A stretch of 64,000 nt of DNA from Natrialba asiatica DSM 12278 (GTDB lineage Archaea; Halobacteriota; Halobacteria; Halobacteriales; Natrialbaceae), in NCBI RefSeq assembly GCF_000337555.1, contig NZ_AOIO01000021.1:112430-176429 (forward strand). Reading direction: 5' to 3'. Made by a program: the position numbers and the translations under genes. The notes below the pieces were generated by a model. It saw only the letters and a program-made list of their open reading frames with translations. It ran no database searches and was not told where the DNA came from. This document shows positions 43,884-51,869 of the stretch, piece by piece; within the stretch, counting starts at the first letter, position 1, and every line of letters starts with the position of its first letter.

Positions 43884-44335
43884 GTAGCGATATTCAAGAC
43901 CAAGATTCGGGTCCAGACGCGAACCTCGACCCCGACGCCGAAACTGGCGCGACGCCCTGTGCCTACACCGACTACCGGTCCGGCGAGGCCGACGGCGACC
44001 TGCCGGCGACCGGCGCGGAGGCGACCGGCCTGGAGGCCGCCGTGTGGGACGCTCTGTACGAAATCGAGGACCCGGAGATGCCGATCAGCATCGTCGACCT
44101 CGGACTGATCTACGGCGTGTACGTCGACGAGGACGGCGCCGCAACCGTCGACATGACGCTGACGTACTCCGGCTGTCCGGCCCGAGACATGCTGACGGAG
44201 GAGGTCGAAGAGGCGGCGGCCGTCGACGGCGTGGAGGAGGCGACGCTGCGTCTCGTCTGGAGTCCGGAGTGGACCGTCGAGTTCGTCACCGAACGGGGCA
44301 AGGACGACCTGCGGGAGTTCGGGTTGAGCATATGA
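43880..44335 (+). CDS. paaD: PaaD, DUF59 part (epoxidase maturation)
   Basis: A 151-residue MIP18/DUF59-family protein thought to help build the epoxidase iron centre. After a low-complexity N-terminus of about 50 residues, the DUF59 core reads VWDALYEIEDPEMPISIVDL, GLIYGVYVDEDGAATVDMTL, TYSGCPARDMLTEEVEEA, with the conserved T-x-x-G-C-P cysteine. Bacterial PaaD has a zinc ribbon at its C-terminus, which is missing here and is encoded by the next, overlapping gene. Linked to paaC by a mini-ORF. Confidence 0.92.
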   Translation: MSSDIQDQDSGPDANLDPDAETGATPCAYTDYRSGEADGDLPATGAEATGLEAAVWDALYEIEDPEMPISIVDLGLIYGVYVDEDGAATVDMTLTYSGCPARDMLTEEVEEAAAVDGVEEATLRLVWSPEWTVEFVTERGKDDLREFGLSI

Positions 44336-44499
44336 GACGGCTGGATCCGAGCGTCACGACGAGCGGAGATGCGGCGGGTGCGGCGTGTCCCTACTGCGAG
44401 TCGACGGACACCGTCCGCGAACACCCCAAGGGTCCGTCGCTGTGCCGGTCGATGCACTACTGCAACGAGTGCGAGCAGCCGTTCGAGAAGTTCGAGTAA
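44332..44499 (+). CDS. Detached PaaD zinc-ribbon protein
   Basis: A 55-residue protein starting MRRLDPSVTTSGDAAGAACP. Cys19, Cys22, Cys38, Cys44 and Cys47 and the ending MHYCNECEQPFEKFE match the C-terminal zinc ribbon of bacterial PaaD (pattern C-P-x-C-x-S-x-x-T ... S-x-x-C-x-x-x-x-x-C-x-x-C-x-x-P-F-x-x-F). The ATG overlaps the stop of the DUF59 gene, so the two halves of PaaD are made as separate but coupled proteins. They probably act as a complex. The frame change is by -1. Confidence 0.85.
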   Translation: MRRLDPSVTTSGDAAGAACPYCESTDTVREHPKGPSLCRSMHYCNECEQPFEKFE

Positions 44500-44588
44500 G
44501 GCGAGCCGGGAACGCGCCGGGCCGTCTCGACGCGTCTCGGCGTGCGCCCGGATCAAAACCTTTGGTGCTTGTTGTCGTCTATCGATAT

Positions 44589-45869
44589 ATGGGATCCACC
44601 GAATCGCTCGCCCGCGATGATCTGCGAGCGAAGCAACTGCAACGCCTCCGGGAAACCGTCGCGGACGCCGCCGAGAACGTCCCGTTCTACCGACGGAAAT
44701 TCGACGACGCCGGCGTCTCGCCGTCCGAGATCGACTCGATCGAGGCTATCGAGGACCTGCCGTTTACGACGAAGGAGGACTTCCGCGCCGAGTATCCCGA
44801 CGGCCTGTTCGCCGTCGATACTGCCGATATCCGACGCATTCACGCGTCCTCCGGAACCACCGGGAAACCCAAGATCGTCGGCTACACCGAGCGGGATCTC
44901 GATCTCTGGCACGAGGTGATGGCCCGCTCGCTGGCGGCGGCCGGACTCGACGACACCGATACCGTCCAGAACGCCTACGGCTACGGCCTGTTCACCGGCG
45001 GCCTCGGCTTCCACGGCGGGGCCGAGGAACTCGGCGCGGCGGTGATTCCGACGAGCAGCGGCAACACCCGGCGACAGGTCGAACTCGCGCGCGACCTGGG
45101 GAGCGACGCGCTCTGCTGTACGCCCTCCTACGCCCTCTACGTCGCCGAAACGGCCGAAGAGATGGGGATCGATCCGACGAGTCTACCGCTTTCGACGGTG
45201 CTCTACGGAGCCGAACCCTGCACGGAGCCGATGCGCGAGGCGATCGAGAACCGCCTCGGCGTCGCCGGCATCGAAAACTACGGCCTCTCGGAGATCATCG
45301 GCCCCGGCGTCGCCGTCGAGTGCCGCGAGGCCCAGGACGGCCTCCACGTCTGGGAAGACCACTTCTATCCCGAAATTATCGATCCCGCGACCGGCGAAGC
45401 GCTGCCCGAGGGCGAGGACGGTGAACTCGTGTTGACCACCCTCTCGAAGGAAGCCCTTCCCGTGTTGCGCTACCGAACCGGCGACCTGACCAGTCTTACC
45501 TACGAGGAGTGTGCCTGCGGCCGAACGATGGCGCGCATGGACGGCGTCACCGGCCGCGCCGACGATCTCCTCGTCGTCCGCGGCGTCAACTGCTACCCCA
45601 GCCAGATCGAAGCCGCCGTGCTCGAGTTCGATTCCGTCGCGCCCTACTACCGGATCGACCTCGACCGCGAGGACGGCCTCGACACGCTCGCGTTGACCGT
45701 CGAACTGGCGGCCGACTACGACGGCGACCGCGAAGCGCTCCGCGAGGAGATCCGCGAACGGTTGCACAACACCCTCTCGTTCGCGCCGGACGAACTCGAA
45801 CTCGTCGCGTACGGCTCGATCGAGCGCACGGAGGTCGGGAAGGTCACGCGCGTCTACGACCACCGGTGA
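44589..45869 (+). CDS. paaK: Phenylacetate--CoA ligase (second copy)
   Basis: A 426-residue paralogue of the ligase at 33918, close to it along its whole length (LPFTTKEDFRAEYPDGLFAV, IHASSGTTGKPKIVGYTERD, YGLSEIIGPGVAVECREAQD, LRYRTGDLTSLTYEECACGR). The main differences are substitutions in the substrate-facing segment (FHGGAEELGAAVIPTSSGNT against LHYGIEELGATVIPIGGGQT) and absence of the Ser/Glu insert. It may prefer another aryl acid. ATG 44589 lies about 36 nt after AAAACCTTTGG. Confidence 0.94.
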   Translation: MGSTESLARDDLRAKQLQRLRETVADAAENVPFYRRKFDDAGVSPSEIDSIEAIEDLPFTTKEDFRAEYPDGLFAVDTADIRRIHASSGTTGKPKIVGYTERDLDLWHEVMARSLAAAGLDDTDTVQNAYGYGLFTGGLGFHGGAEELGAAVIPTSSGNTRRQVELARDLGSDALCCTPSYALYVAETAEEMGIDPTSLPLSTVLYGAEPCTEPMREAIENRLGVAGIENYGLSEIIGPGVAVECREAQDGLHVWEDHFYPEIIDPATGEALPEGEDGELVLTTLSKEALPVLRYRTGDLTSLTYEECACGRTMARMDGVTGRADDLLVVRGVNCYPSQIEAAVLEFDSVAPYYRIDLDREDGLDTLALTVELAADYDGDREALREEIRERLHNTLSFAPDELELVAYGSIERTEVGKVTRVYDHR

Positions 45870-45934
45870 GGGCGGCGTGGAACCCACCGTGACCGACTGG
45901 CACCTTTATTACGGTTCGCGTGACAGTGTGGTGC

Positions 45935-46321
45935 ATGGACACCGAAGCCTTCTTCGAGGGGATGCCCTTCGCCTCCCTCCTCGGCATCGACGTCACCGAC
46001 TGCGCCGACGGCCACGCCGAAGGCGAACTCGAGATGAGCGACGAACTCTCCTGGAACGAGGACCGCTTGATGGCCCACGGCGGCGTCACGTTCACGCTCG
46101 CGGACACCGTCGGCGGCGCGGCGCTGGTCTCGGTCGTCGACCAACCGGTGCCGACGATCGACATGCGGATCGACTACCTCTCGGCCGGGACGGGCGACCT
46201 CTACGCCGAAGCGGACGTCGTCCGCTGTGGCAGCGACGTCGGCGTGGTCGACGTCGACGTGTACGCAGCTGACGACGATACGCACATCGCGGACGCCCGC
46301 GGCGTGTACAAGACGGGATAG
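45935..46321 (+). CDS. PaaI-type thioesterase (second)
   Basis: A 128-residue hot-dog thioesterase. It has FFEGMPFASLLGIDVTDCAD, the active-site loop DRLMAHGGVTFTLADTVGGA and IDMRIDYLSAGTGDLYAEAD. The His-Gly-Gly signature is shared with the thioesterase at 40463, but overall similarity is low. ATG 45935 lies about 30 nt after CCTTTATTACG, leaderless spacing. Follows the second paaK gene. Substrate presumed an aryl- or acyl-CoA. Confidence 0.87.
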   Translation: MDTEAFFEGMPFASLLGIDVTDCADGHAEGELEMSDELSWNEDRLMAHGGVTFTLADTVGGAALVSVVDQPVPTIDMRIDYLSAGTGDLYAEADVVRCGSDVGVVDVDVYAADDDTHIADARGVYKTG

Positions 46322-46339
46322 CGGAACGGAGTTTTTCAC

Positions 46340-47347
46340 TCACCGAAGCGCCGGCGCGACCTCGTCGCCGAGGCGGCGGACGCAGTCGATCATCGCGTCG
46401 GTGTCGGTGCCCGGGTAGTACGTCCGGAGGATGAAGTGGCTATCGTCGCCGAGCGCGTCCCGGTAGGTCTCGAGTTCAGCGACGACCTGCTCGGGCGTGC
46501 CGAATATCGCCTGTTCTTTCAGCTCCCGCTTGCGCTCCTCGTCGAGTTCGTCGACGGATTCGCCGGAGAAAATCTCCGCGTAGCGCCGCTGCAGGTAGAG
46601 GTAGCCCTCCCGCATCGCCTCCCAGGCCGCCTCGCGCGAGTCGCCCACCCAGCCGTGCTGGAGCGCGTAAATCGTGAACTCGCCGTCGATGTCTTCCTCG
46701 TCGCGAACGCGGCGGATGTCCCGGACGCGCTTGCGGACGCCCTCGACCGAGAGCGACGAGGGCGCACACCAGCCGTCGGCGGTGCGGGCGGCTCGGCGAA
46801 CGGCGGGTTTGGCCGCCCCGCCGAGCATAATCGGGACCGTTTCGTCGACGGGTTTCGGCGTGATCGAGACGCCGGCCGGCACGTCGTGAAAGCCCGACTC
46901 GTAGCCGAGTTCGCCCGCGCTCCAGGCACCGCGGAGGAAGGGGACGAGGTCGGCGAGTCGCTCGCCGCGCTCCTCGCGCGGGACGCCGAAGATATCGAAC
47001 TCGTGCGGGTTCGAACCGATCGCGAGGCCGAGGGTGAGCCGGTCGTCGGCGAGCAGGTCGACCGTGGCCGCGTCTTCGGCTAGCCGGATCGGGTCGTACA
47101 GCGGGCCGAGCGCGACGCAGCTGCCGATCTCGAGCCGGTCGGTTTCGGCGGCCATCGCGCCGAGCGTCGGCATCGTCCCGGAGAGGTAGTCGTCCGCGGC
47201 GAAGTGGTGTTCGGAGACCCAGGCGCTGTCGAGTCCGGCGGCCTCGATCTCGCGGGTCAGCGCGAGGATCTCGTCGTAGCGCTCGCTTGCGGTTCGCTCG
47301 TCGTCCGGCCGCTGCTGGCCGGTGAACAGTCCGGTTCCGAGTTTCAT
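46340..47347 (-). CDS. LLM-class flavin/F420-dependent oxidoreductase
   Basis: A 335-residue luciferase-like oxidoreductase. It starts MKLGTGLFTGQQRPDDERTA and contains GLDSAWVSEHHFAADDYLSG (the E-H-H motif of the LLM active site), LGLAIGSNPHEFDIFGVP and VPIMLGGAAKPAVRRAARTA. The E-H-H motif suggests it belongs to the bacterial-luciferase-like mono-oxygenase branch, whereas the enzyme at 25249 belongs to the F420 branch. It is convergent with the second thioesterase gene and starts about 32 nt after CTATTAAGACG. Confidence 0.87.
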   Translation of the reverse strand: MKLGTGLFTGQQRPDDERTASERYDEILALTREIEAAGLDSAWVSEHHFAADDYLSGTMPTLGAMAAETDRLEIGSCVALGPLYDPIRLAEDAATVDLLADDRLTLGLAIGSNPHEFDIFGVPREERGERLADLVPFLRGAWSAGELGYESGFHDVPAGVSITPKPVDETVPIMLGGAAKPAVRRAARTADGWCAPSSLSVEGVRKRVRDIRRVRDEEDIDGEFTIYALQHGWVGDSREAAWEAMREGYLYLQRRYAEIFSGESVDELDEERKRELKEQAIFGTPEQVVAELETYRDALGDDSHFILRTYYPGTDTDAMIDCVRRLGDEVAPALR

Positions 47348-47424
47348 ACTATCGGTATACAGGTCAGCCGTCTTAATAGTAGTTGAGGCGGTGATTCGTC
47401 GGCCTGACGACTGGGGCCCGAGAC

Positions 47425-48390
47425 TCAGACCGGTTCGAGGCCGTGCTCCTCGCGCAGGACGTTGATGTACTTCCGGAAGCCGGATTCGAGGTCGTACTCG
47501 GGGTCGTAGCCGAGGTCAGCCTGCGCCTTGCTCATGTCCAGGTTCTGGGTCCAGGGGAGTTCGCCGTCGTCCGAGACGTCGATGTCGGCGTCGGGCATCA
47601 CCGACTCGACCGCTTCGGCGGCCTCTCGGACGGTGGCGAGGACGCCGCGGACGTTGTAGACGCGCTGGGAGAGTTCGTCCGCGGGTGCGAACGCGGCCTT
47701 GCGAAACGCCTGTGCGATGTCTTCGACGTGTTGCCAGTCGACGTACTGATCGCCGTACTCGACGCTGTAGGGTTCGCCGAGCGCGGGCTTTTCGACGATG
47801 TTTGCCAGGAACGCGGAGCCGCCCGTTTCGCGGTAGGGGCCGTAGGCGACGGTCGGCCGGAGCGCGACGTGGTCGAGGCCGTAGTCCTCGTGGTAGACCC
47901 GCGCCTGGTGTTCGTTGTACTCCTTGGTCGCGCCGTAGAGCGTGTCGGGATAGACGAGTTCGGTTTCGTCGATCCACTCGGCGTCGTAGTTGTCCGGCGG
48001 TGCGTAGGCGGCCGCCGAGGAGGCCCACGCGACGCGTTCGACCTGGTCGTCGAGCGTGCGAGCGGCCTCGAAGACGTTGTTCGTCCCCAGAATGTTGACC
48101 TCGCCGGCCGCCCGCGGATTTTCGCGCGCGGTGGTCGTCAGCAGCGCCGCGAGGTGGACGATGTGCGTCGTGCCGGTTTCTTTGACCGCCCGCACGACGT
48201 CCGTGGGGTCGGAGACGTCGCCGCGGCGCACGGTCACGTCGTCCGCGACGCCGAGTCGCTCGAGGATCGTCGTATCCGTCGAGAGGTCGTAAGCCACGAC
48301 ATCGTGGCCGTGTTCGAGCAGGTCCCGCGCGACGTAGGACCCGATGAATCCGGTTCCGCCGGTTACCAGTACGGTCGTTTCGTCTGTCAT
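47425..48390 (-). CDS. NAD-dependent epimerase/dehydratase (extended SDR)
   Basis: A 321-residue extended short-chain dehydrogenase. It has VLVTGGTGFIGSYVARDLLE at the N-terminus, the adenine loop RRGDVSDPTDVVRA, HLAALLTTTARENPRAAGEV, and the catalytic set S-S-A-A-A-Y with Y-G-A-T-K (Tyr about 149, Lys about 153). Substrate unknown: sugar nucleotides are the commonest for the family, but placement in a catabolic module suggests a small organic acid or alcohol (inference). Promoter-like AAGCTATACG lies about 34 nt upstream. Confidence 0.88.
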   Translation of the reverse strand: MTDETTVLVTGGTGFIGSYVARDLLEHGHDVVAYDLSTDTTILERLGVADDVTVRRGDVSDPTDVVRAVKETGTTHIVHLAALLTTTARENPRAAGEVNILGTNNVFEAARTLDDQVERVAWASSAAAYAPPDNYDAEWIDETELVYPDTLYGATKEYNEHQARVYHEDYGLDHVALRPTVAYGPYRETGGSAFLANIVEKPALGEPYSVEYGDQYVDWQHVEDIAQAFRKAAFAPADELSQRVYNVRGVLATVREAAEAVESVMPDADIDVSDDGELPWTQNLDMSKAQADLGYDPEYDLESGFRKYINVLREEHGLEPV

Positions 48391-48456
48391 GTATCGTGGT
48401 ATGTTAGATGGGTACGTATAGCTTGGTGATTCGTCGGGTGCTGACCGATGCGATGG

Positions 48457-50166
48457 CTATTCGTGGAGTCCGCCGACCGAGTCGTAAAACGAGGAGGACA
48501 GGGTTGCGGCCATGTCCGCCTCGCGGTCGATCCGCACGTCGATGACGTGAGGAACGTCGGCCGCCTTCGCCTCCTCGAGAACGCCCTCCAGAGCTGCGGG
48601 CTCGGTCACGCGCCGACCGACCGCGCCGAAGGCCTCGGCGATTTTCGGAAAGTCCGTGTCGGTGAACTCGACGCCGGCGATATCGCCGTCCTCGTGTTGC
48701 ATCTGTCGGACCATCCCGAGGCTGGTGTCGTTCAGGATGACGACCGTCGGCGCGACGCCGTACTCGACGGCCGTTTCGACGCTGTTCATCGTCATCGAGA
48801 AGCCGCCGTCGCCAGCGACGGCGATAACGTCCGTCTCCTCGTCCGTCGTCAGCGCCGCCGAGACTGCGGCGGGGGTCGCCCAGCCCATGCCGCCGACGCC
48901 GCCGCTGCCGAAGTAGGTGCGGACGGCCGGCGTCTGCAGGTAGTTTAGCAACCAGAACCGATTGTTTCCGGAATCGGCGGTGACGATCGTCTTCTCGTCG
49001 ACGACCGACCGAATCGCCGTGACGGCGCGCTGGGGCGCGATCGGCACCGAGTCGTCGGTGCACGCGGGGGATTCGAACCACTCGCGGGCTGCCGTGGCAC
49101 GTTCGATCGCCCAGTCGTTCGACGCCTCGCCGGCCTCGGCGACCGCCGCCAGGCTCTCGCTCGCGTCGCCGATGAGCCCGACGTCCGCGGGGTAGACCCA
49201 CCCCGCGTTTCGCGTGTCGATATCGGCGTGAACGATCGTCTGCTCGTCGGGGCGGATGAAAGAGGGAGCCTGCCAGTTGGTGTCCATCGGATTCAGTCGA
49301 CAGCCCGCGACGAACAGCGTATCGGCCTCGCTGACGACGCGATTCGCGCCCTCGTGGCCGAACGAGCCGATGACGCCGGCGGCGCGGTCGTCCGTCTCCG
49401 GGTACGTCGACTTCCCGAGATAGGACGTCACGACGGCGCAGTCGTAGGCGTCGGCGACCGCCGCGAGTTCGTCATAGGCCTGCGCGGCGTGGACGCCGTT
49501 GCCCGCGATGATGACCGGCCGCTCGGCCGCTTCCAGGGCTTCGACGGCCGCGGCCACGTCCGTCGCGGTCGGCGCGGCGTCCCAGGTTCGCGTCTGCGTT
49601 CGCGCGTCCCACGTCGCCGGCGTCGGATCGGTCGGGACCTCGTCCGTGATCGCGTCGCCGTCGAGGATCACCGCCGTCGGGCCGGGCCGGCCGGCGACGG
49701 CGTGTTTGAACGCGAGTTGCGTCGAGCGAACGGTCTCGGTCGGCGTCCGCGGGAACCACCACTCCTTGCTCACGCCGTCGAGGATGTCCGGGAGGCTGAA
49801 CCCGCCGTAATCGCCTCGTGCCTGCTGGTACGGCGCGAGCGTCGAGTACTCGCCGCGCTCGGAGGCCTCCGTGAGGACGACCATCGGCGAGGAGGCCAGC
49901 CGCGCCTCCATCTGGCCGATCATTCCGAGGCTCCCGATCCACGGTCCCTGTCCCGTCAGGACGCCGGGACGGCCCGTGAGACGCCCGTACATCTCGGCCA
50001 TCACGCTCGCCTCCCGCTCGTCGCGCGGCCGCACGAGTTCAACGTCACCGTCGGCGTCCGGGATGTGATCGAGCAGTTCGATGACGCGCCCGCCCGGATA
50101 GCCGAAAACGTACTCGACGCCGAGCGAATCGAGCGTGTCGATGAGTTCGGCTGCTGTCGTCGTCAT
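48457..50166 (-). CDS. Thiamine-diphosphate enzyme (acetolactate synthase/decarboxylase-like)
   Basis: A 569-residue ThDP enzyme with three domains. The N-terminal pyrimidine domain has LDSLGVEYVFGYPGGRVIEL and the catalytic Glu in VRPRDEREASVMAEMYGRLT. The middle domain contains RPVIIAGNGVHAAQAYDELA, and the C-terminal pyrophosphate domain contains VAGDGGFSMTMNSVETAVEY with VILNDTSLGMVRQMQ (G-D-G plus N motif). Residue pattern is close to acetolactate synthase and related lyases, but it stands with amidohydrolase, flavoprotein and symporter genes, so a catabolic decarboxylase or carboligase is as likely as an ilvB. ATG 50166 overlaps the stop of a small upstream ORF. Confidence 0.86.
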   Translation of the reverse strand: MTTTAAELIDTLDSLGVEYVFGYPGGRVIELLDHIPDADGDVELVRPRDEREASVMAEMYGRLTGRPGVLTGQGPWIGSLGMIGQMEARLASSPMVVLTEASERGEYSTLAPYQQARGDYGGFSLPDILDGVSKEWWFPRTPTETVRSTQLAFKHAVAGRPGPTAVILDGDAITDEVPTDPTPATWDARTQTRTWDAAPTATDVAAAVEALEAAERPVIIAGNGVHAAQAYDELAAVADAYDCAVVTSYLGKSTYPETDDRAAGVIGSFGHEGANRVVSEADTLFVAGCRLNPMDTNWQAPSFIRPDEQTIVHADIDTRNAGWVYPADVGLIGDASESLAAVAEAGEASNDWAIERATAAREWFESPACTDDSVPIAPQRAVTAIRSVVDEKTIVTADSGNNRFWLLNYLQTPAVRTYFGSGGVGGMGWATPAAVSAALTTDEETDVIAVAGDGGFSMTMNSVETAVEYGVAPTVVILNDTSLGMVRQMQHEDGDIAGVEFTDTDFPKIAEAFGAVGRRVTEPAALEGVLEEAKAADVPHVIDVRIDREADMAATLSSSFYDSVGGLHE

Positions 50167-50348
50167 GTGTTTGCGGTGGTTGGAAATGCCGTCTCTGCGG
50201 CTCGGCCAGGAGTCGCACGAACGGACGCACTGTCGTCTCGAAGGCGGCTCACGGACCGACCCTGCTCCCGTGCGATCGGATTCTCCAGCGTGTTGCCAGG
50301 CGGGATGAACTCGTCCGCGCGGACGAGAAACTCGGCGAGTGTTGGCAT
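50163..50348 (-). CDS. Small ORF resembling the start of an HTH-10 regulator
   Basis: A 61-residue ORF ending in an ATGA overlap with the ThDP enzyme gene. Its first 20 or so residues, MPTLAEFLVRADEFIPPGNT, resemble the N-terminus of Bat/HTH-10 regulators (pattern L-A-E-F-x-[VI]-x-A-[DE]-x-F); the rest (Arg/Ser/Ala-rich) does not. It may be the stub of a regulator gene that was deleted, a small protein, or a coupling leader. Confidence 0.3.
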   Translation of the reverse strand: MPTLAEFLVRADEFIPPGNTLENPIAREQGRSVSRLRDDSASVRATPGRAAETAFPTTANT

Positions 50349-50464
50349 GCATGCGCTCTGTCGAGCGCCGGTGACTTTGTTCTACCGGTGCGGTATGTTC
50401 ACGCAGCTATCGGAGTGTGGTACCATTCCAAATCGTTATGTGATCGGCCGCGCGTGTCCTGCGT

Positions 50465-50962
50465 ATGACGAGTCCGACAATGCCAGCGATACGCGTCGAT
50501 CACGTCGGGATCGCCGTCGACTCCGTTCCCGACGCCGAAGGGTTGCTCTTCGCGCTCGGCTGCGAGAAAATCCACGAGGAACCGAGCGAGTACGGCGAGT
50601 TCACCTGGGCGACGTACGTCCTCGGCGACGCGTCTCGGCTCGAGTTGATCGCGCCGGCCGACGGGACGAACTCGTTTCTGACGGACTTCCTCGAACGGAA
50701 CGGGCCGGGACTGCACCACGTTACGCTCGAAGTCGCCGATCTCGAGGCGGCGGTCGCGGCGCTCGATGCGGCCGGCGTGTCGGTCGTCGACCGGCAGACG
50801 TTCGAACACTGGCACGAGGCGTTCGTGACGCCGCAGAATCCGACGGGCGTCCTGTTTCAGTTGATGGAGTATCGGGAGGGGTACGCCGACGACCGCGCGG
50901 CCGGGGATCGGTTGTTCGTTCACGGTGCGCCGGTACCGGACGGGCGAGATTCGACGCGGTAA
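50465..50962 (+). CDS. VOC-family protein (methylmalonyl-CoA epimerase/glyoxalase-like)
   Basis: A 165-residue vicinal-oxygen-chelate protein with two beta-alpha-beta-beta-beta units. The first is IRVDHVGIAVDSVPDAEGLL ... RLELIAPADGTN and the second HHVTLEVADLEAAVAALDAA ... GVLFQLMEY. Metal ligands would be His13 in VDHVGIAV, Glu near residue 60 (RLELIAP), His in LHHVTL and a late Gln. Resembles methylmalonyl-CoA epimerase-like and EthD-neighbour VOC proteins; substrate unknown. It is divergent from the ThDP gene and is followed by the EthD gene. Confidence 0.83.
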   Translation: MTSPTMPAIRVDHVGIAVDSVPDAEGLLFALGCEKIHEEPSEYGEFTWATYVLGDASRLELIAPADGTNSFLTDFLERNGPGLHHVTLEVADLEAAVAALDAAGVSVVDRQTFEHWHEAFVTPQNPTGVLFQLMEYREGYADDRAAGDRLFVHGAPVPDGRDSTR

Positions 50963-51074
50963 CGCCGCTACGGGTCGCCGCGGACCGCCCACGGCCCGCC
51001 GTGAACGCACCGCGAGGGCATTTCACGAGAACCGGTGCCATGATTTATTGCACTGTGCGAAAAAGGGGCTCGTG

Positions 51075-51866
51075 ATGTACAAGCACGTCGCCCTGCTGGT
51101 TCGACAGGAGGGACTGTCTCACGAGGAGTTCGTCGACCACTGGCAGACCACCCACACCCCGATCGCCCGCGAGATCGAGGGCGTCGTCCGGTACCAGCAA
51201 GTGCTTCCAACCGATCCCGACCACGCCGAGTTCGACGGCCTGGCCGAACTCTACTTCGAGGACCTCGAGACGCTCTACGACGCCCTCGGCAGCGAGGGCT
51301 CGCGCGACTACGACCCGGACCAGGGCAAAGCCAAGGAGGCCCGCGAGGACGTGAACAACTTCCTCGCCGTCGAAGAGCGCCCCCGAATCATCGGCGAAGA
51401 GATCGTCCAGAAAGACGAGGTCGACGGCGACGGCGTGGAGCGTAGCTCCGCGAGCAACCGGACGAAGTCCGGTGACACCGACGGCCTATACAAACACTCG
51501 GCGTTCCTGGTTCGCAAGGAGGGCATGACCCACGAGGAGTTCGTCGACTACTGGCAGACCAATCACACGCCGATCGCCCGCGAGATCGAGGGCGTCGTAA
51601 AGTACAACACCGTGATCCCGACCGATCCCGACCACGCCGAGTTCGACGGCGTCGCCGAACTCTACTTCGAGGACCTCGAGAAGCTCTACGACGCCCTCGG
51701 CAGCGAGGGCTCGCGCGACTACGACCCCGCCGGCGGGAAGGCAAAGGAGGCCCGCGAGGACGTGAACAACTTCCTCGCCGTCGAGGAGCGCCCGCGATTC
51801 ATCGGCCGGGAACGACTCGTCAAAGCCGACGGGGAACGCGTCGGAAACGGCGACGGCCGGAGGTGA
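51075..51866 (+). CDS. Tandem EthD-domain protein
   Basis: A 263-residue protein made of two EthD (dimeric alpha/beta-barrel) domains at residues 2-108 and 139-245, linked by a 30-residue charged linker (DEVDGDGVERSSASNRTKSG). Each unit has Y-K-H-x-A-x-L-V-R-x-E-G-x-[ST]-H-E-E-F-V and W-Q-T-x-H-T-P-I-A-R-E-I-E-G-V-V. EthD was first seen beside a fuel-ether P450 and is found with many aromatic and ether degradation genes; the exact reaction is open. ATG 51075 lies about 33 nt after GATTTATTGC. The HD-domain gene starts 4 nt after its stop. Confidence 0.85.
   Translation: MYKHVALLVRQEGLSHEEFVDHWQTTHTPIAREIEGVVRYQQVLPTDPDHAEFDGLAELYFEDLETLYDALGSEGSRDYDPDQGKAKEAREDVNNFLAVEERPRIIGEEIVQKDEVDGDGVERSSASNRTKSGDTDGLYKHSAFLVRKEGMTHEEFVDYWQTNHTPIAREIEGVVKYNTVIPTDPDHAEFDGVAELYFEDLEKLYDALGSEGSRDYDPAGGKAKEAREDVNNFLAVEERPRFIGRERLVKADGERVGNGDGRR
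51078..51398 (+). repeat. First copy of an internal 107-codon duplication (partner at 51489-51809)
   Basis: Both copies encode one EthD domain and are offset by 137 codons. DNA identity is very high in the C-terminal 45 codons of each, including stretches such as AACTCTACTTCGAGGACCTC, which suggests duplication or gene conversion that is recent on the scale of the family. Confidence 0.85.
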
Positions 51867-51869
51867 GCG

